Below, in pieces: positions 1 through 6,540 of a stretch of 14,697 nucleotides of DNA; the stretch's first letter is position 1; the number at the start of each line of letters is the position of its first letter. Origin of the DNA: Thermoleophilaceae bacterium. GTDB taxonomy: Bacteria > Actinomycetota > Thermoleophilia > Solirubrobacterales > Thermoleophilaceae. Location: assembly GCA_013812005.1 (NCBI GenBank), contig JACCUE010000295.1:1-14697 (forward strand), read 5' to 3'. The position numbers and the translations under genes are program-made. Under the pieces are notes generated by a model. That model searched no databases, was not told the DNA's origin, and saw only the letters and a program-made list of their open reading frames with translations.

Positions 1-762
1 GAGGACGGCACGGTGCAGGAGCTGCTGGAGATCCTCGACGTGCCGTATACAGGCTCGGGGGTACTGGCGTGCACCCTGGCGACCGACAAGGTGCTCACGA
101 AACACCTACTGCTCGAGGCAGGCATACCCACCCCCCCGTTCTTCGCATTCACGCAGACCGCCTTCCGCGAGCTGGGCGCCGCCGAGATGCTTCCCGCGAT
201 CGCTGAGCGCCTCGACTTCCCCATCGTGGTGAAGCCCTCGGGGCAGGGCTCCGCGCTCGGGATCAAGTTCGCACGCACGCCCGAGGACGTGCCTGCCGCC
301 TTGGTGGCCGCCTTCTCCTACGACGCCCGGGTACTGCTCGAGCGCCACGTGGAGGGACGCGACCTGGCCGTGTCCGTGCTCGACGGCGCCGGGGGCCCCG
401 AGGCGCTGCCCGTGGTCGAGGCAGTGCCGCGCGAGGAGGACTTCTATGACTTCGAGGCGCGCTACGAGATTGGCCGCACGGGCTTCATCTGCCCGGCGGA
501 GCTGGCGCCGGGCACGACCGAGCGCGCCCAGGGCCTGGCGCTGGCGTGCCACCGCCTGCTCGGGTGCTACGCGTTCAGCCGCGTCGATCTGATGCTCGAT
601 AGACACGACGAGCTGTACGTGCTCGAGGCGAACCCGATCCCCGGGCTGACCGACACCAGCCTCCTGCCTCAGGCAGCCGAAGCGGGCGGCATCGACTTCG
701 ATCAGCTCGTGGGGCGGATCCTCGAGCTGGCCTTCGAGCGGGCCGCAGGCGCGCCGGCCTAG
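1..762 (+). CDS. ddl: D-alanine--D-alanine ligase family protein (5' partial)
   Basis: Carboxylate-amine ligase of the ATP-grasp fold, expected to join two D-alanines in the cytoplasm for peptidoglycan precursors. The frame is open from base 1 (E-D-G-T-V-Q-E), matching the conserved GEDG segment of Ddl, so the gene starts upstream and roughly the first 65-90 residues are missing; the GTG at 13 is internal. Seen in the remaining ~253 residues: a substrate/ATP-binding stretch YTGSG..LA..DK, the lysine-containing KPSGQGSALG loop, the FYDFEARY segment, and the C-terminal metal-binding block RVDLML plus LEANPIPGLTDTSLLP. The omega-loop differs from the classical KPxxEGSSxG, with Gln for Glu and Ala for the second Ser. 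The Tyr of the (R/K)Y position, associated with D-Ala-D-Ala rather than D-Ala-D-Lac specificity, is kept. It ends 4 bases before the convergent BFN gene. Family assignment is firm; exact substrate is inferred. Confidence 0.9.
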   Translation, partial: EDGTVQELLEILDVPYTGSGVLACTLATDKVLTKHLLLEAGIPTPPFFAFTQTAFRELGAAEMLPAIAERLDFPIVVKPSGQGSALGIKFARTPEDVPAALVAAFSYDARVLLERHVEGRDLAVSVLDGAGGPEALPVVEAVPREEDFYDFEARYEIGRTGFICPAELAPGTTERAQGLALACHRLLGCYAFSRVDLMLDRHDELYVLEANPIPGLTDTSLLPQAAEAGGIDFDQLVGRILELAFERAAGAPA

Positions 763-766
763 CCGG

Positions 767-1291
767 TCACTTCGTCTCGCCGGGCTCGGCGTCGGGCTCG
801 TCGTCGGACTCGCCGGCGAAGTCCTCCGGCGAGACGTTGTCGAGGAAGTCCTTGAACTTCTCGACTACCTCCTCCTGGTCCTCGACCTCGTGTTCGAACT
901 CGATCGCGGACTCTGAGATCACATCCTCCGCGGCGAAGATCGAGGCGCCCGTGCGCACGGCCAGCGCCAGCGCGTCCGAGGGGCGCGAGTCGATCTCCAT
1001 CTCGCGTCCGTTCATCTGCAAGGTGATGGCCGCGTAGAAGGTGTTCTCGCGGAGCTCGGTGACCGCCACCCGCGTGCACGAGACCTCGAGCTCGGACAGC
1101 ACGTCGTTGATCAGATCGTGCGTCATGGGCCGTGGAGTGTTGGCTCCCTGGAGCTTCATCAGGATGGCCGCAGCTTCGGGATGCCCGATCCAGATCGGAA
1201 GGAACCTGTTGCCCTCGCGGGTCTTCAGGAGCACGATCGGCTGCTTGCCGACCATGTCGAAGCTGACTCCGTAGATGACCATCTCCTGCAT
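767..1291 (-). CDS. Bifunctional nuclease (BFN, DUF151) family protein
   Basis: 174-residue protein of the BFN/DUF151 family, named for plant proteins reported to have DNase and RNase activity; the bacterial role is poorly defined. The domain spans about residues 1-135 and shows the family style: VYG-type start (MVIYGVSF), LLKTREGNRFLPIWIGHPEA, a middle TFYAAI strand, and the characteristic DSRPSDALALAVR motif. The last ~40 residues are strongly acidic (ESDDEPDAEPGE), probably disordered. Start is ATG at 1291 with a purine-rich GAGGAG about 11 bases upstream. It is convergent with ddl (4-bp gap) and divergent from tRNA-Ile across a 131-bp interval holding a long inverted repeat. The family call is solid; no specific function can be read from context. 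Confidence 0.9.
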   Translation of the reverse strand: MQEMVIYGVSFDMVGKQPIVLLKTREGNRFLPIWIGHPEAAAILMKLQGANTPRPMTHDLINDVLSELEVSCTRVAVTELRENTFYAAITLQMNGREMEIDSRPSDALALAVRTGASIFAAEDVISESAIEFEHEVEDQEEVVEKFKDFLDNVSPEDFAGESDDEPDAEPGETK

Positions 1292-1308
1292 GCGCGAAAC
1301 CGCTCCTC

Positions 1309-1401
1309 GTACGGGGCCCGGTGGCGGGTTTGCACAGTCTAGTCATGCGGCACGGCGCCGCCGGGCATCCAGCCACCGCGCCCGCCAAGCGGGCCCCGTA
1401 C
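1309..1401. repeat. Long interrupted inverted repeat in the BFN/tRNA-Ile divergent interval
   Basis: A perfect 12-bp arm pair GTACGGGGCCCG (1309-1320) and CGGGCCCCGTAC (1390-1401) continues inward, after a 2/3-base internal mismatch, with GGCGGG (1323-1328) and CCCGCC (1381-1386). Together they can form an 18-pair imperfect stem closing a 52-base apical region. It occupies most of the space between the two divergent transcription units. It may be an operator-like or cruciform structure, or a leader hairpin for the leftward transcript; function is not known. Confidence 0.6.
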
Positions 1402-1404
1402 CGC

Positions 1405-1410
1405 TAGAAT
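1405..1410 (+). promoter_or_regulatory. Candidate -10 element for tRNA-Ile
   Basis: TAGAAT lies 12 bases before the mature tRNA 5' end, five of six matches to TATAAT, at the right distance for a tRNA promoter. I see no convincing -35 hexamer at the usual spacing; that stretch is inside the right arm of the inverted repeat. Confidence 0.35.
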
Positions 1411-1422
1411 CGCGCCGCCCGA

Positions 1423-1496
1423 GGGCGATTAGCTCAGCTGGTTAGAGCGCGTCTCTGATAAGGACGAGGTCCCTGGTTCGAGTCCAGGATCGCCCA
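1423..1496 (+). tRNA. tRNA-Ile (anticodon GAT)
   Basis: A complete cloverleaf is visible. The 7-bp acceptor stem GGGCGAT (1423-1429) pairs with ATCGCCC (1489-1495), with A at 1496 as discriminator. The D-stem is GCTC/GAGC. The anticodon stem 1450-1454/1462-1466 closes loop CTGATAA with anticodon GAT at 1457-1459. The T-arm is CCTGG-TTCGAGT-CCAGG. The 3' CCA is not encoded, so it must be added post-transcriptionally. It stands alone here, not in an rRNA operon, and is followed within two bases by a long palindrome. Confidence 0.97.
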
Positions 1497-1497
1497 T

Positions 1498-1599
1498 CTC
1501 GCGGTTGTAGGGCGTCGCCTGGCTTTGTCCTCGGTCGCGAACAGCCCGAAGGCTTGTTCGCTCCCTGCGTCCGCGCCATGCTCGCCCTACAACCGCGAG
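1498..1599. repeat. Approximately 102-nt palindromic element 3' of tRNA-Ile
   Basis: Perfect 17-bp inverted arms CTCGCGGTTGTAGGGCG (1498-1514) and CGCCCTACAACCGCGAG (1583-1599) enclose 68 bases. The interior folds again: GCGAACA-GCC, loop CGAA, GGC-TTGTTCGC at about 1536-1561, with one bulge. The whole can be one long rod-like hairpin. It begins two bases after the tRNA. It has no following T-tract, so it is not a standard Rho-independent terminator. Possible identities are a dispersed palindromic (REP- or MITE-like) element, a structured RNA, or a processing/termination signal. It carries no convincing protein. Confidence 0.7.
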
Positions 1600-1620
1600 T
1601 CTCCACAAGGACACTCCAGA

Positions 1621-1648
1621 AAACGGCCTCCTCACCCAGCCGCCGTTT
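1621..1648 (-). terminator. Candidate terminator downstream of parB
   Basis: Read leftward, the stem AAACGGC/GCCGTTT (7 pairs, 14-base loop) starts 5 bases after the parB stop and ends in a short TTTT-C run. The loop is large and the T-tract short, so this is a weak candidate. Confidence 0.3.
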
Positions 1649-1653
1649 CGAAG

Positions 1654-2565
1654 CTAGGCGGCCTCTGAGAGCGTGGTGCCATGCCGCCGAAGGATCCGCT
1701 CGGCCAAATCGATTGCGTCGCTCGGGCTCTCGAAGACCAGCTCGGCCCGCGCTCCGTCGCCCTTCGCGCGCACCTTCACCTCCTGTCCCAGCGCTGCCGT
1801 CAGAGCGTCCTCGGCGGCCCCCAGGGCGTCGGCCAGGTCGGGGTGGACCTGGCGTGGCTGGGTTGACCGGCTCAGGATGCCTTCCTCCACGCCCTTGGCT
1901 CGGCGCTCGGTCTCGCGCACCGACCAGGCCTGGTCGCGGGCGTCATGAGCCAGGCGCTTGCGGGCTTCGTGGTCCTTGCACATCAGGATGGCGCGGCCAT
2001 GGCCTTCGGTCAGCGCGCCCACCTCGATCAGCTCGAGGGCCTCGTCGGGCAACGCGAGCAGGCGGATCAGGTTGGAGACGGCCACACGACTCTTGCCGAC
2101 GCGCCGGCCCACCTCCCCCTTGGTCAAGCCGAGGTCCTCCACGAGCATCGCGCAGGCGCGTGCCTCTTCGACGGCATTCAGGTCGACTCGGGCCATGTTC
2201 TCCGCGAGGGCGAGGTCGAGCCGCTCCCAGTCGTCGGCCTCGCGGACCATCGCCGGTATCCGGTCCAGGTCGGCGAGGCGGGCCGCTCGCAGCCGTCGCT
2301 CGCCGGCCACGAGCTCGAAGGTCCCGCCGGCGACCGGCCGCACGACCACCGGCTGGAGGATCCCGCGCGAGCGAATCGACTCCGCCAGCGCGAGCAGGGC
2401 TTCCTCATCGAAGTCCCGGCGTGGCTGGCGTGGGTTGGGGCTGACGAGATCGAGCGGAATCTCTCGTAGGCCGGACTCAGCGGCCCGCGACCGCGGCAGG
2501 ATCGCCGCCAGCCCGCGGCCCATGCCGGGCTGGCCGGGCTTGGCGTCCCGGTCGGCGTCAGGCAC
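1654..2565 (-). CDS. parB: Chromosome partition protein ParB
   Basis: Centromere-binding CTPase of the ParABS system, which loads at parS and spreads to form the origin partition complex. 303 residues. Seen: short N-terminal GRGLAAILP (the usual ParA-interacting GRGLxALx region) at 16-24; the IPLDLVSPNPRQPRRDF box at 36-52; ParB box II GERRLRAAR at 88-95, which belongs to the CTP pocket; ENMARVDLNAVEEA at 122-135 (more often ENIQRxDLxxxEEA); a helix-turn-helix at about 147-170; and a C-terminal dimerisation region. The GTG start at 2565 overlaps the parA stop by 8 bases and is preceded by AGGTGG six bases upstream, favouring it over the internal ATG (residue 15), although many homologues start nearer MGRGL. 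It is translated with parA. Confidence 0.96.
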   Translation of the reverse strand: MPDADRDAKPGQPGMGRGLAAILPRSRAAESGLREIPLDLVSPNPRQPRRDFDEEALLALAESIRSRGILQPVVVRPVAGGTFELVAGERRLRAARLADLDRIPAMVREADDWERLDLALAENMARVDLNAVEEARACAMLVEDLGLTKGEVGRRVGKSRVAVSNLIRLLALPDEALELIEVGALTEGHGRAILMCKDHEARKRLAHDARDQAWSVRETERRAKGVEEGILSRSTQPRQVHPDLADALGAAEDALTAALGQEVKVRAKGDGARAELVFESPSDAIDLAERILRRHGTTLSEAA

Positions 2566-3316
2566 GAGCGGCCACCTCGCGCGCGAGCTTCAGGTAGGCG
2601 GCGGAGCCGGCGCTCTGCGGAGCGTGGCGAATTGCGGGGAGGCCGAAGCTGGGGGCCTCGCCGAGTCGCACGTTGCGAGGAATGACGGTGTCGAAGACGA
2701 GCTCGGGGAAGTGCTCGCGCACCTCGCGCTCGACGTCCTGGGCCAGCCGAGTGCGGGCATCGTGCATCGTGAGGATCATTCCCGCCACGGTGAGCAGTGG
2801 ATTGAGCTCACGCTGGATCAGCGAGAGCGTGTCGAGCAGTCCGGCAAGGCCCTCGAGCGCGAAGTACTCGGTCTGCACGGGCACGATCACGCGGTCGGCG
2901 GCGACGAGCGCATTGACCGTGAGCGGCCCCAGCGAAGGCGGACAGTCAAGGACGGTGAAGAGAAAGCGCTCTCGCACGTCGCCCAGCTGGTCACGCAAGC
3001 GGGTCTCCGATCCGGGCAGGCGCGGCAGCTCGATGTTGGCCCCTGCGAGATCGGGGGTGGCGGGAACGGCGGAGAGGCGGGTGAACGCCGTGGGCCGGGC
3101 CGCCTCGGAGAGGCTGAGCTCGCCGCCGAGGCAGTCGTAGACGCTGGGGCTCACATCCTTCGGGAGCCCGACCCCCACCGTGGCGTTGCACTGCGGATCG
3201 AGATCGACCAGCAGCGTGTCGTAGCCAGCGTCTGCGACGCTCGCCGCGACGTTCACGGCGGTCGTGGTCTTGCCCACGCCCCCCTTCTGATTGGCTATCG
3301 CAAAGATCGTGCCCAT
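2558..3316 (-). CDS. parA: Chromosome partition ATPase ParA (Soj family)
   Basis: Deviant-Walker ATPase that binds nucleoid DNA when ATP-bound and moves ParB-parS complexes apart. 252 residues from the ATG at 3316. Seen: deviant Walker A KGGVGKTTT at 11-19 with the signature lysine; VDLDPQCNAT (Walker A') at 38-46; and Walker B VLDCPPS at 122-128. I chose ATG 3316 because MGTIFAIANQKGG is the family's usual start; a TTG 51 bases upstream gives an extension unlike the family. The ribosome-binding site is weak (GGAAG close to the ATG). It overlaps parB by 8 bases, and is separated from rsmG by 130 bp, so it may have its own promoter there. Confidence 0.96.
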   Translation of the reverse strand: MGTIFAIANQKGGVGKTTTAVNVAASVADAGYDTLLVDLDPQCNATVGVGLPKDVSPSVYDCLGGELSLSEAARPTAFTRLSAVPATPDLAGANIELPRLPGSETRLRDQLGDVRERFLFTVLDCPPSLGPLTVNALVAADRVIVPVQTEYFALEGLAGLLDTLSLIQRELNPLLTVAGMILTMHDARTRLAQDVEREVREHFPELVFDTVIPRNVRLGEAPSFGLPAIRHAPQSAGSAAYLKLAREVAARA

Positions 3317-3446
3317 AGCTTCCGCAAGGTAGAGGCGGGGGCGGTCGGAACTCGCCCCCCGGATCAAGAGTTCGCCCCCGAACGAGTAAGTCCTTCTCGG
3401 CTGTGGCGCTTCCCCACGCGCGGGTGAGCCCCGTGGGTCCGACAGT
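3317..3446. promoter_or_regulatory. rsmG-parA intergenic interval with inverted repeat
   Basis: 130 bp between the rsmG stop and the parA start. It holds GAACTC (3348-3353) and GAGTTC (3368-3373) as 6-bp inverted arms, and an overlapping 5-bp palindrome GTTCG-CCCC-CGAAC (3370-3383) next to C-runs. Further out, CCCACG and CGTGGG (about 3413-3436) could form a short hairpin after rsmG. No clear -35/-10 pair is visible, so a parAB promoter or operator is only inferred. Confidence 0.25.
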
Positions 3447-4154
3447 TCAGCTCAGTGGACGCTTTCGAGCCATGCCCGCACGGCGCGGGAACCGGGCGGG
3501 CGTCGGCGCCACCTTGCGATACACGTGCAGGTGCCGGTCGCGGGCCCCGGAGAACGGGGTCACCTTACGTACCTCCTCGGGCTCGAGACCTACGATGTCC
3601 GCCGCCGCCACCGCGGAGCGCTCGGCTTCCTCGTCGCGCTTTCCTGTCCACGCCACGAGGGCGCCTCGTTCTCGCAACAGGGGCGCCGCGTATTCAACGA
3701 GGACCCCCAGCGGCGCCACGGCCCGGACGGTGACGACATCGTAGGCGCCGGCTCCCTCGCCTAAGGCCCACTCCTCCGCTCGCGCCGGCACCGCGCGGAA
3801 GTTCGGCAGGCCGGCGGCCCCGCCAAGACGGCGTATCACGGCGCACTTGCGCGCCGCAGCCTCGATCAGGTCGATGGAGGCATCGGGGAGCGCCGCCGCC
3901 AGTGCAAGTCCGGGAAAGCCCGCTCCGGCCCCCACGTCGGCGACGGCCCGTGCCTTCGCCAGCGCTTCTATCGCAAGCCCGCTGAGGCTGTCAGCCAGGT
4001 GTACGTCGAGCGCCTCCGGCGGCTGACTCACGGTCGTCGGCGGGTCCTCCTCTGCGCTCAGCGCGTCGAGGAGCGCGTGCAGCGCTGCAGCTGACTCGTC
4101 TCCCAGACCGTGACCCGCCGCTACAACGGCCACCGTTTCCCGTGAAACGGTCAA
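3447..4154 (-). CDS. rsmG: 16S rRNA (guanine-N7)-methyltransferase RsmG (GidB)
   Basis: SAM-dependent methyltransferase that modifies G527 (E. coli numbering) of 16S rRNA; loss in other bacteria gives low-level streptomycin resistance. 235 residues. Seen: the upstream family motif EALDVHLADSLSGL at 48-60, SAM-binding motif I VADVGAGAGFPGLALA at 71-86, acidic DLIEAAARKCAVIRRLG (motif II region), and VVTVRAVAPL. The start is TTG at 4154 (M-T-V-S-R-E-T), with AGGA about 11 bases upstream. Its first codons coincide with a parS-like site, as is common for this gene near bacterial origins. The C-terminus after about 215 is basic and proline-rich. It lies between jag and parA in the leftward cluster. 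Confidence 0.95.
   Translation of the reverse strand: MTVSRETVAVVAAGHGLGDESAAALHALLDALSAEEDPPTTVSQPPEALDVHLADSLSGLAIEALAKARAVADVGAGAGFPGLALAAALPDASIDLIEAAARKCAVIRRLGGAAGLPNFRAVPARAEEWALGEGAGAYDVVTVRAVAPLGVLVEYAAPLLRERGALVAWTGKRDEEAERSAVAAADIVGLEPEEVRKVTPFSGARDRHLHVYRKVAPTPARFPRRAGMARKRPLS
4132..4151. other. parS-like ParB-binding site in rsmG 5' end
   Basis: Arms ACCGTTTC (4132-4139) and GAAACGGT (4144-4151) flank CCGT. The core GTTTCCCGTGAAAC (4135-4148) differs from the canonical 14-mer GTTTCACGTGAAAC at one base. Location within about 1 kb of parAB, inside rsmG, fits the usual placement of parS. The site is named by similarity; binding is inferred. Confidence 0.7.
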
Positions 4155-4185
4155 CGGCGCACCGTCCTACTCCCCGCGCCCCGGG

Positions 4186-4884
4186 TCAGGGCGCCGGGGG
4201 GCGCAGTGGAGTCACGACCAGCCGCCGGTCAGGCTCGTCGCCCTCGCTGTGCGTCTCGACTTCGGTGCGATCGCGCAAGTACTCGTGGACGATCTTTCGC
4301 TCGGGCGGCCGCATCGGCTCGAGGTCGACCGGCCGGCCGAACTGCAGTGCGTCGGCGACAGCGCGATCCGCAGCGCGCTGGAGCGCGACCTCGCGCCGCC
4401 CGCGGTAGCCGGCGGCGTCCACGACGACCCGCTTGCGCTCCGCGTCACCTCGCAGCGCCGCGCGCATCGCCACGTGCTGGAGCGCGTCGATGGTCATGCC
4501 GTGCTTGCCGATCAGCAGCCCCAAGTCTTCGCCGTTGACAGTCGCGCGGAGCTCCTCCGCCGTCTCCTCGACATCGATCGTCGCGTCCAGCCCCAACTCC
4601 TGCACGACACGCCTGACCACGCACCGCAGGCGCTCGGCCGGCTCGGCCGGCAGCTCCCGAGAGGCCGCCTCCTGCCAGGCCTCGACGTCGACCTCTCCCC
4701 GGACCCGCGAAGGGCTGTCCTCAGCCGATCCGACGACCTCGAACCGCACGCAGTCGGCGGTGATCCCGGGGAAGCGCGGCTCGAGCGCCTTCATGGCCGC
4801 CCACTTGGCCTCGCCAAGGCTCTTCCCCTCGGCCTCGGCGACGAGATCGTCCGGGCGTGCGCCCGCTTCGCTGTCCGGCGCCAT
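4186..4884 (-). CDS. jag: RNA-binding protein KhpB (Jag), Jag-N/KH/R3H
   Basis: Single-strand nucleic-acid-binding protein of the Jag/KhpB family, typically encoded next to yidC and linked elsewhere to cell-division and elongation control. 232 residues. Domains: a Jag-N-like segment at about 15-40 (EAEGKSLGEAKWAAMKAL); an acidic linker; a KH domain around 85-155 with GxxG-type loop IGKHGMTIDALQHV at 125-138; and an R3H domain at about 165-225 with the R196-xxx-H200 pair in ERKIVHEYL and the following HSEGDEPDRRLVV. Start ATG at 4884, preceded by GAGGA about 11 bases upstream and 24 bases after the yidC stop, so co-transcribed with it. It is 31 bases upstream of rsmG. Confidence 0.93.
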   Translation of the reverse strand: MAPDSEAGARPDDLVAEAEGKSLGEAKWAAMKALEPRFPGITADCVRFEVVGSAEDSPSRVRGEVDVEAWQEAASRELPAEPAERLRCVVRRVVQELGLDATIDVEETAEELRATVNGEDLGLLIGKHGMTIDALQHVAMRAALRGDAERKRVVVDAAGYRGRREVALQRAADRAVADALQFGRPVDLEPMRPPERKIVHEYLRDRTEVETHSEGDEPDRRLVVTPLRPPAP

Positions 4885-4908
4885 CGACTCAGATCCTCGT
4901 CAAAGAAG

Positions 4909-5757
4909 CTACCGCCGGCGCCCGGAGCGCTTCTTCTTCTTGCGTGGCGAGCCGGGGGGCGGCTTGGAGGGTCCGCCGTTGGTGCCGCCGCTCGCCACGA
5001 CCGCCGTGCCGCTGGCGCGAGCGGGCTTGCCTCTGACCGGCTTGCCAACCTCCTGGGAGTCCTGCGTGGCGTCCACGCCCGCCTCGCTGAGCACAGCAGG
5101 GCGTGGGTAGAGCTTGCGAACCACGAGTTGCTGGCCGATCGTCCACACGTTCGTGGTGATCCAGTACACGATCAGGCCTGCCTCGAAGTTGATGATGAAG
5201 ATGACGAACACGAACGGCAGGGCAAGCATGATCCGCTGCTGGGTCTTGTCGCCGCCGACCATCGTGATGAGGCTCGCAATCAGCTGCGTGCCCACATAGA
5301 GCACGATCATCAGCGCCAGGATCAACGGCTCGTCTGTGAGCGGCGCGGCCAGATCGGGGATGAAGAGAAAGCTCTCCGCACCCTGGATGTCCGCCTTGAA
5401 GTCACCGCTGCGCAACAGATAGAACAACGAGATGAAGAACGGGATCTGAAGCAGCAGCGGGAGGCAGGAGCCCAGAGGATTGACCTTGTTCTCCTGGTAG
5501 AACTTCATCATCTCCTGGTTCATCCGCTGGCGGTCTTCCTTGAACCGCTCCTGGATCTTCTTCATCTCCGGCTGGAGCACCTGGAGCTTCTGCATCGACT
5601 TCACCGACTTGAAGGTGAGCGGCAGGATCAGCAGCCGGATCGTGAAGGTCAACAGGATGATCGCCGCGCCCCAACTCCCGACGACCCCCTGCCAGAACTT
5701 CAGAATGGCTTCGCTGCCATCGATAAGCGGCTGGAGGACGTTGGCGATTTCGAACAT
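4909..5757 (-). CDS. yidC: Membrane protein insertase YidC/Oxa1
   Basis: Inner-membrane insertase that places proteins in the membrane alone or with SecYEG. 282 residues from ATG 5757, the short form typical of Gram-positive bacteria. Hydrophobic segments lie at about 28-48, 98-116, 144-165, 176-191 and 193-212. The conserved groove arginine is R41 in TFTIRLLILPLTFKS, followed by the coiled-coil cytoplasmic hairpin 52-95 (MKKIQERFKEDRQRMNQE). The tail after 215 is polar and ends in a basic cluster PRKKKKRSGRRR, thought in homologues to contact ribosomes. Start chosen because AGGTGA lies about 6 bases upstream, overlapping the yidD stop, and because residues further upstream in frame are non-hydrophobic yidD antiframe sequence. 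No lipobox is seen. Confidence 0.95.
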   Translation of the reverse strand: MFEIANVLQPLIDGSEAILKFWQGVVGSWGAAIILLTFTIRLLILPLTFKSVKSMQKLQVLQPEMKKIQERFKEDRQRMNQEMMKFYQENKVNPLGSCLPLLLQIPFFISLFYLLRSGDFKADIQGAESFLFIPDLAAPLTDEPLILALMIVLYVGTQLIASLITMVGGDKTQQRIMLALPFVFVIFIINFEAGLIVYWITTNVWTIGQQLVVRKLYPRPAVLSEAGVDATQDSQEVGKPVRGKPARASGTAVVASGGTNGGPSKPPPGSPRKKKKRSGRRR

Positions 5758-5762
5758 GGTGT

Positions 5763-6008
5763 TCACCTGCGCACGCGAAAAAGGGCCTGGTCTGCGACGA
5801 AGTCGACGCCCCCGTGGCTCCAGGGGTTGCAGCGCAGCACGCGCCAGGCAGCAAGGACCAGCCCCCTCAGTATGCCGTACTGCCGAATCGCCGTGACGGC
5901 ATACTGCGAGCAGCTCGGATGGTACTTGCACCGCTGGGGCAGGGCGGGGGAGATCGCTCGCTGGTAGAAGCGCAACGGTGCAACGGCGATCGAGCGCAGC
6001 GCGGTCAT
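5763..6008 (-). CDS. yidD: Membrane protein insertion efficiency factor YidD
   Basis: Small membrane-associated protein that helps YidC-dependent insertion in other bacteria. 81 residues. Seen: an amphipathic N-terminal helix (LRFYQRAISPALPQR), the signature CKYHPSCSQYA at 27-37 with the conserved cysteines, and the RCNPW motif at 59-63. Start ATG at 6008 overlaps the rnpA stop by four bases (ATGA), giving translational coupling; a longer in-frame start lies within rnpA and is not supported. yidC begins 5 bases after its stop. Confidence 0.94.
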   Translation of the reverse strand: MTALRSIAVAPLRFYQRAISPALPQRCKYHPSCSQYAVTAIRQYGILRGLVLAAWRVLRCNPWSHGGVDFVADQALFRVRR

Positions 6009-6403
6009 GACCCCTCCTCCCCGGCCAGCCCCGCTCCGCGGAGCACTTCTTGCAGGGCCTCGCTCATGCCTACCTCTCCACGTTCCGCTACGAGCTCGCA
6101 CACGGCCGGGCGCGCGACGATCACGAAGTCATGGCCATCCGGCAGATCGCCGGCAGCCGACCAGAAGGACTCCCTGAGCAGGCGCTTGACTCGGTTGCGA
6201 TCGACCGCGCCGCCGACCTTCCGTCCCACCGATACCCCCAGCCGCGGACCCTCGCCGCCGGGGGCGCGCGGAAACGAATAGAGGACGAGATAGCGGCTCG
6301 CGTGGGAACGGCCTTCACGGTAGACCCGATCGAACTCACCGCTGCGCGATAGCCGCCGACGCTTGCGGCGCGGGCCGCGGCGGCCCTCACCGGCGCGCGC
6401 CAT
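6005..6403 (-). CDS. rnpA: Ribonuclease P protein component
   Basis: Protein cofactor of RNase P, which removes 5' leaders from pre-tRNAs. 132 residues. Seen: an arginine-rich N-terminus, the LSRSGEFDRVYREGRS entry motif at 18-33, and the RNR signature DRNRVKRLLRE at 68-78 that forms the RNA-binding helix. Start is ATG 6403, two bases after the rpmH stop; no good ribosome-binding site is present, so translation is probably coupled to rpmH. Upstream in-frame starts lie inside rpmH and give no family similarity. The roughly 15-residue basic extension before the family core is longer than in E. coli. Confidence 0.94.
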   Translation of the reverse strand: MARAGEGRRGPRRKRRRLSRSGEFDRVYREGRSHASRYLVLYSFPRAPGGEGPRLGVSVGRKVGGAVDRNRVKRLLRESFWSAAGDLPDGHDFVIVARPAVCELVAERGEVGMSEALQEVLRGAGLAGEEGS

Positions 6404-6405
6404 GC

Positions 6406-6540
6406 CTACGGCGTGAGGCTGTGCCGGCCCTTGGCGCGCCGGCGACGCAGCACGTGGCGACCGGCGCGGGTACTCATGCGCTTTCGGAAACCGTGCGTAC
6501 GGGCACGCTTGCGCTTCTTGGGCTGGTAGGTACGTTTCAT
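6406..6540 (-). CDS. rpmH: 50S ribosomal protein L34
   Basis: Smallest structural protein of the 50S subunit. 44 residues, full length: MKRTYQPKKRKR start, RTHGFRKRMSTRAGRHVL middle, and basic RRRRAKGRHSLTP end, a near-textbook L34. It is the first gene of the leftward cluster, divergent from dnaA, and followed two bases later by rnpA, the usual pair. A candidate -10 element sits just upstream, implying a very short leader. Its KKRKRARTHGF segment is unlike the NNRRRAKTHGF of classical Actinobacteria. Confidence 0.97.
   Translation of the reverse strand: MKRTYQPKKRKRARTHGFRKRMSTRAGRHVLRRRRAKGRHSLTP

Noticed and set aside
1429..1635. 68-codon minus-strand ORF across tRNA-Ile and the palindrome
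   Set aside because: It is antisense to the tRNA (the GDPGLEPGTSSLS-type peptide is a familiar mis-annotation of tRNA antisense) and its remainder reads through the palindrome.
3317..3367. Upstream TTG start for parA
   Set aside because: It would add 17 residues before the conserved MGTIFAIANQKGG start and has no better ribosome-binding site.
1958..3427. 489-codon plus-strand ORF opposite parB and parA
   Set aside because: It is an antisense shadow of two well-recognised genes in high-G+C sequence; the translation is low-complexity Arg/Ser-rich and then Gly/Glu-rich.
4249..5967. 572-codon plus-strand ORF opposite jag, yidC and yidD
   Set aside because: It is an antisense shadow; all three minus-strand genes have clear family motifs, and the plus-strand translation is repetitive (LLHLRLEHLELLHRLH-like) codon reflection of a coiled coil.
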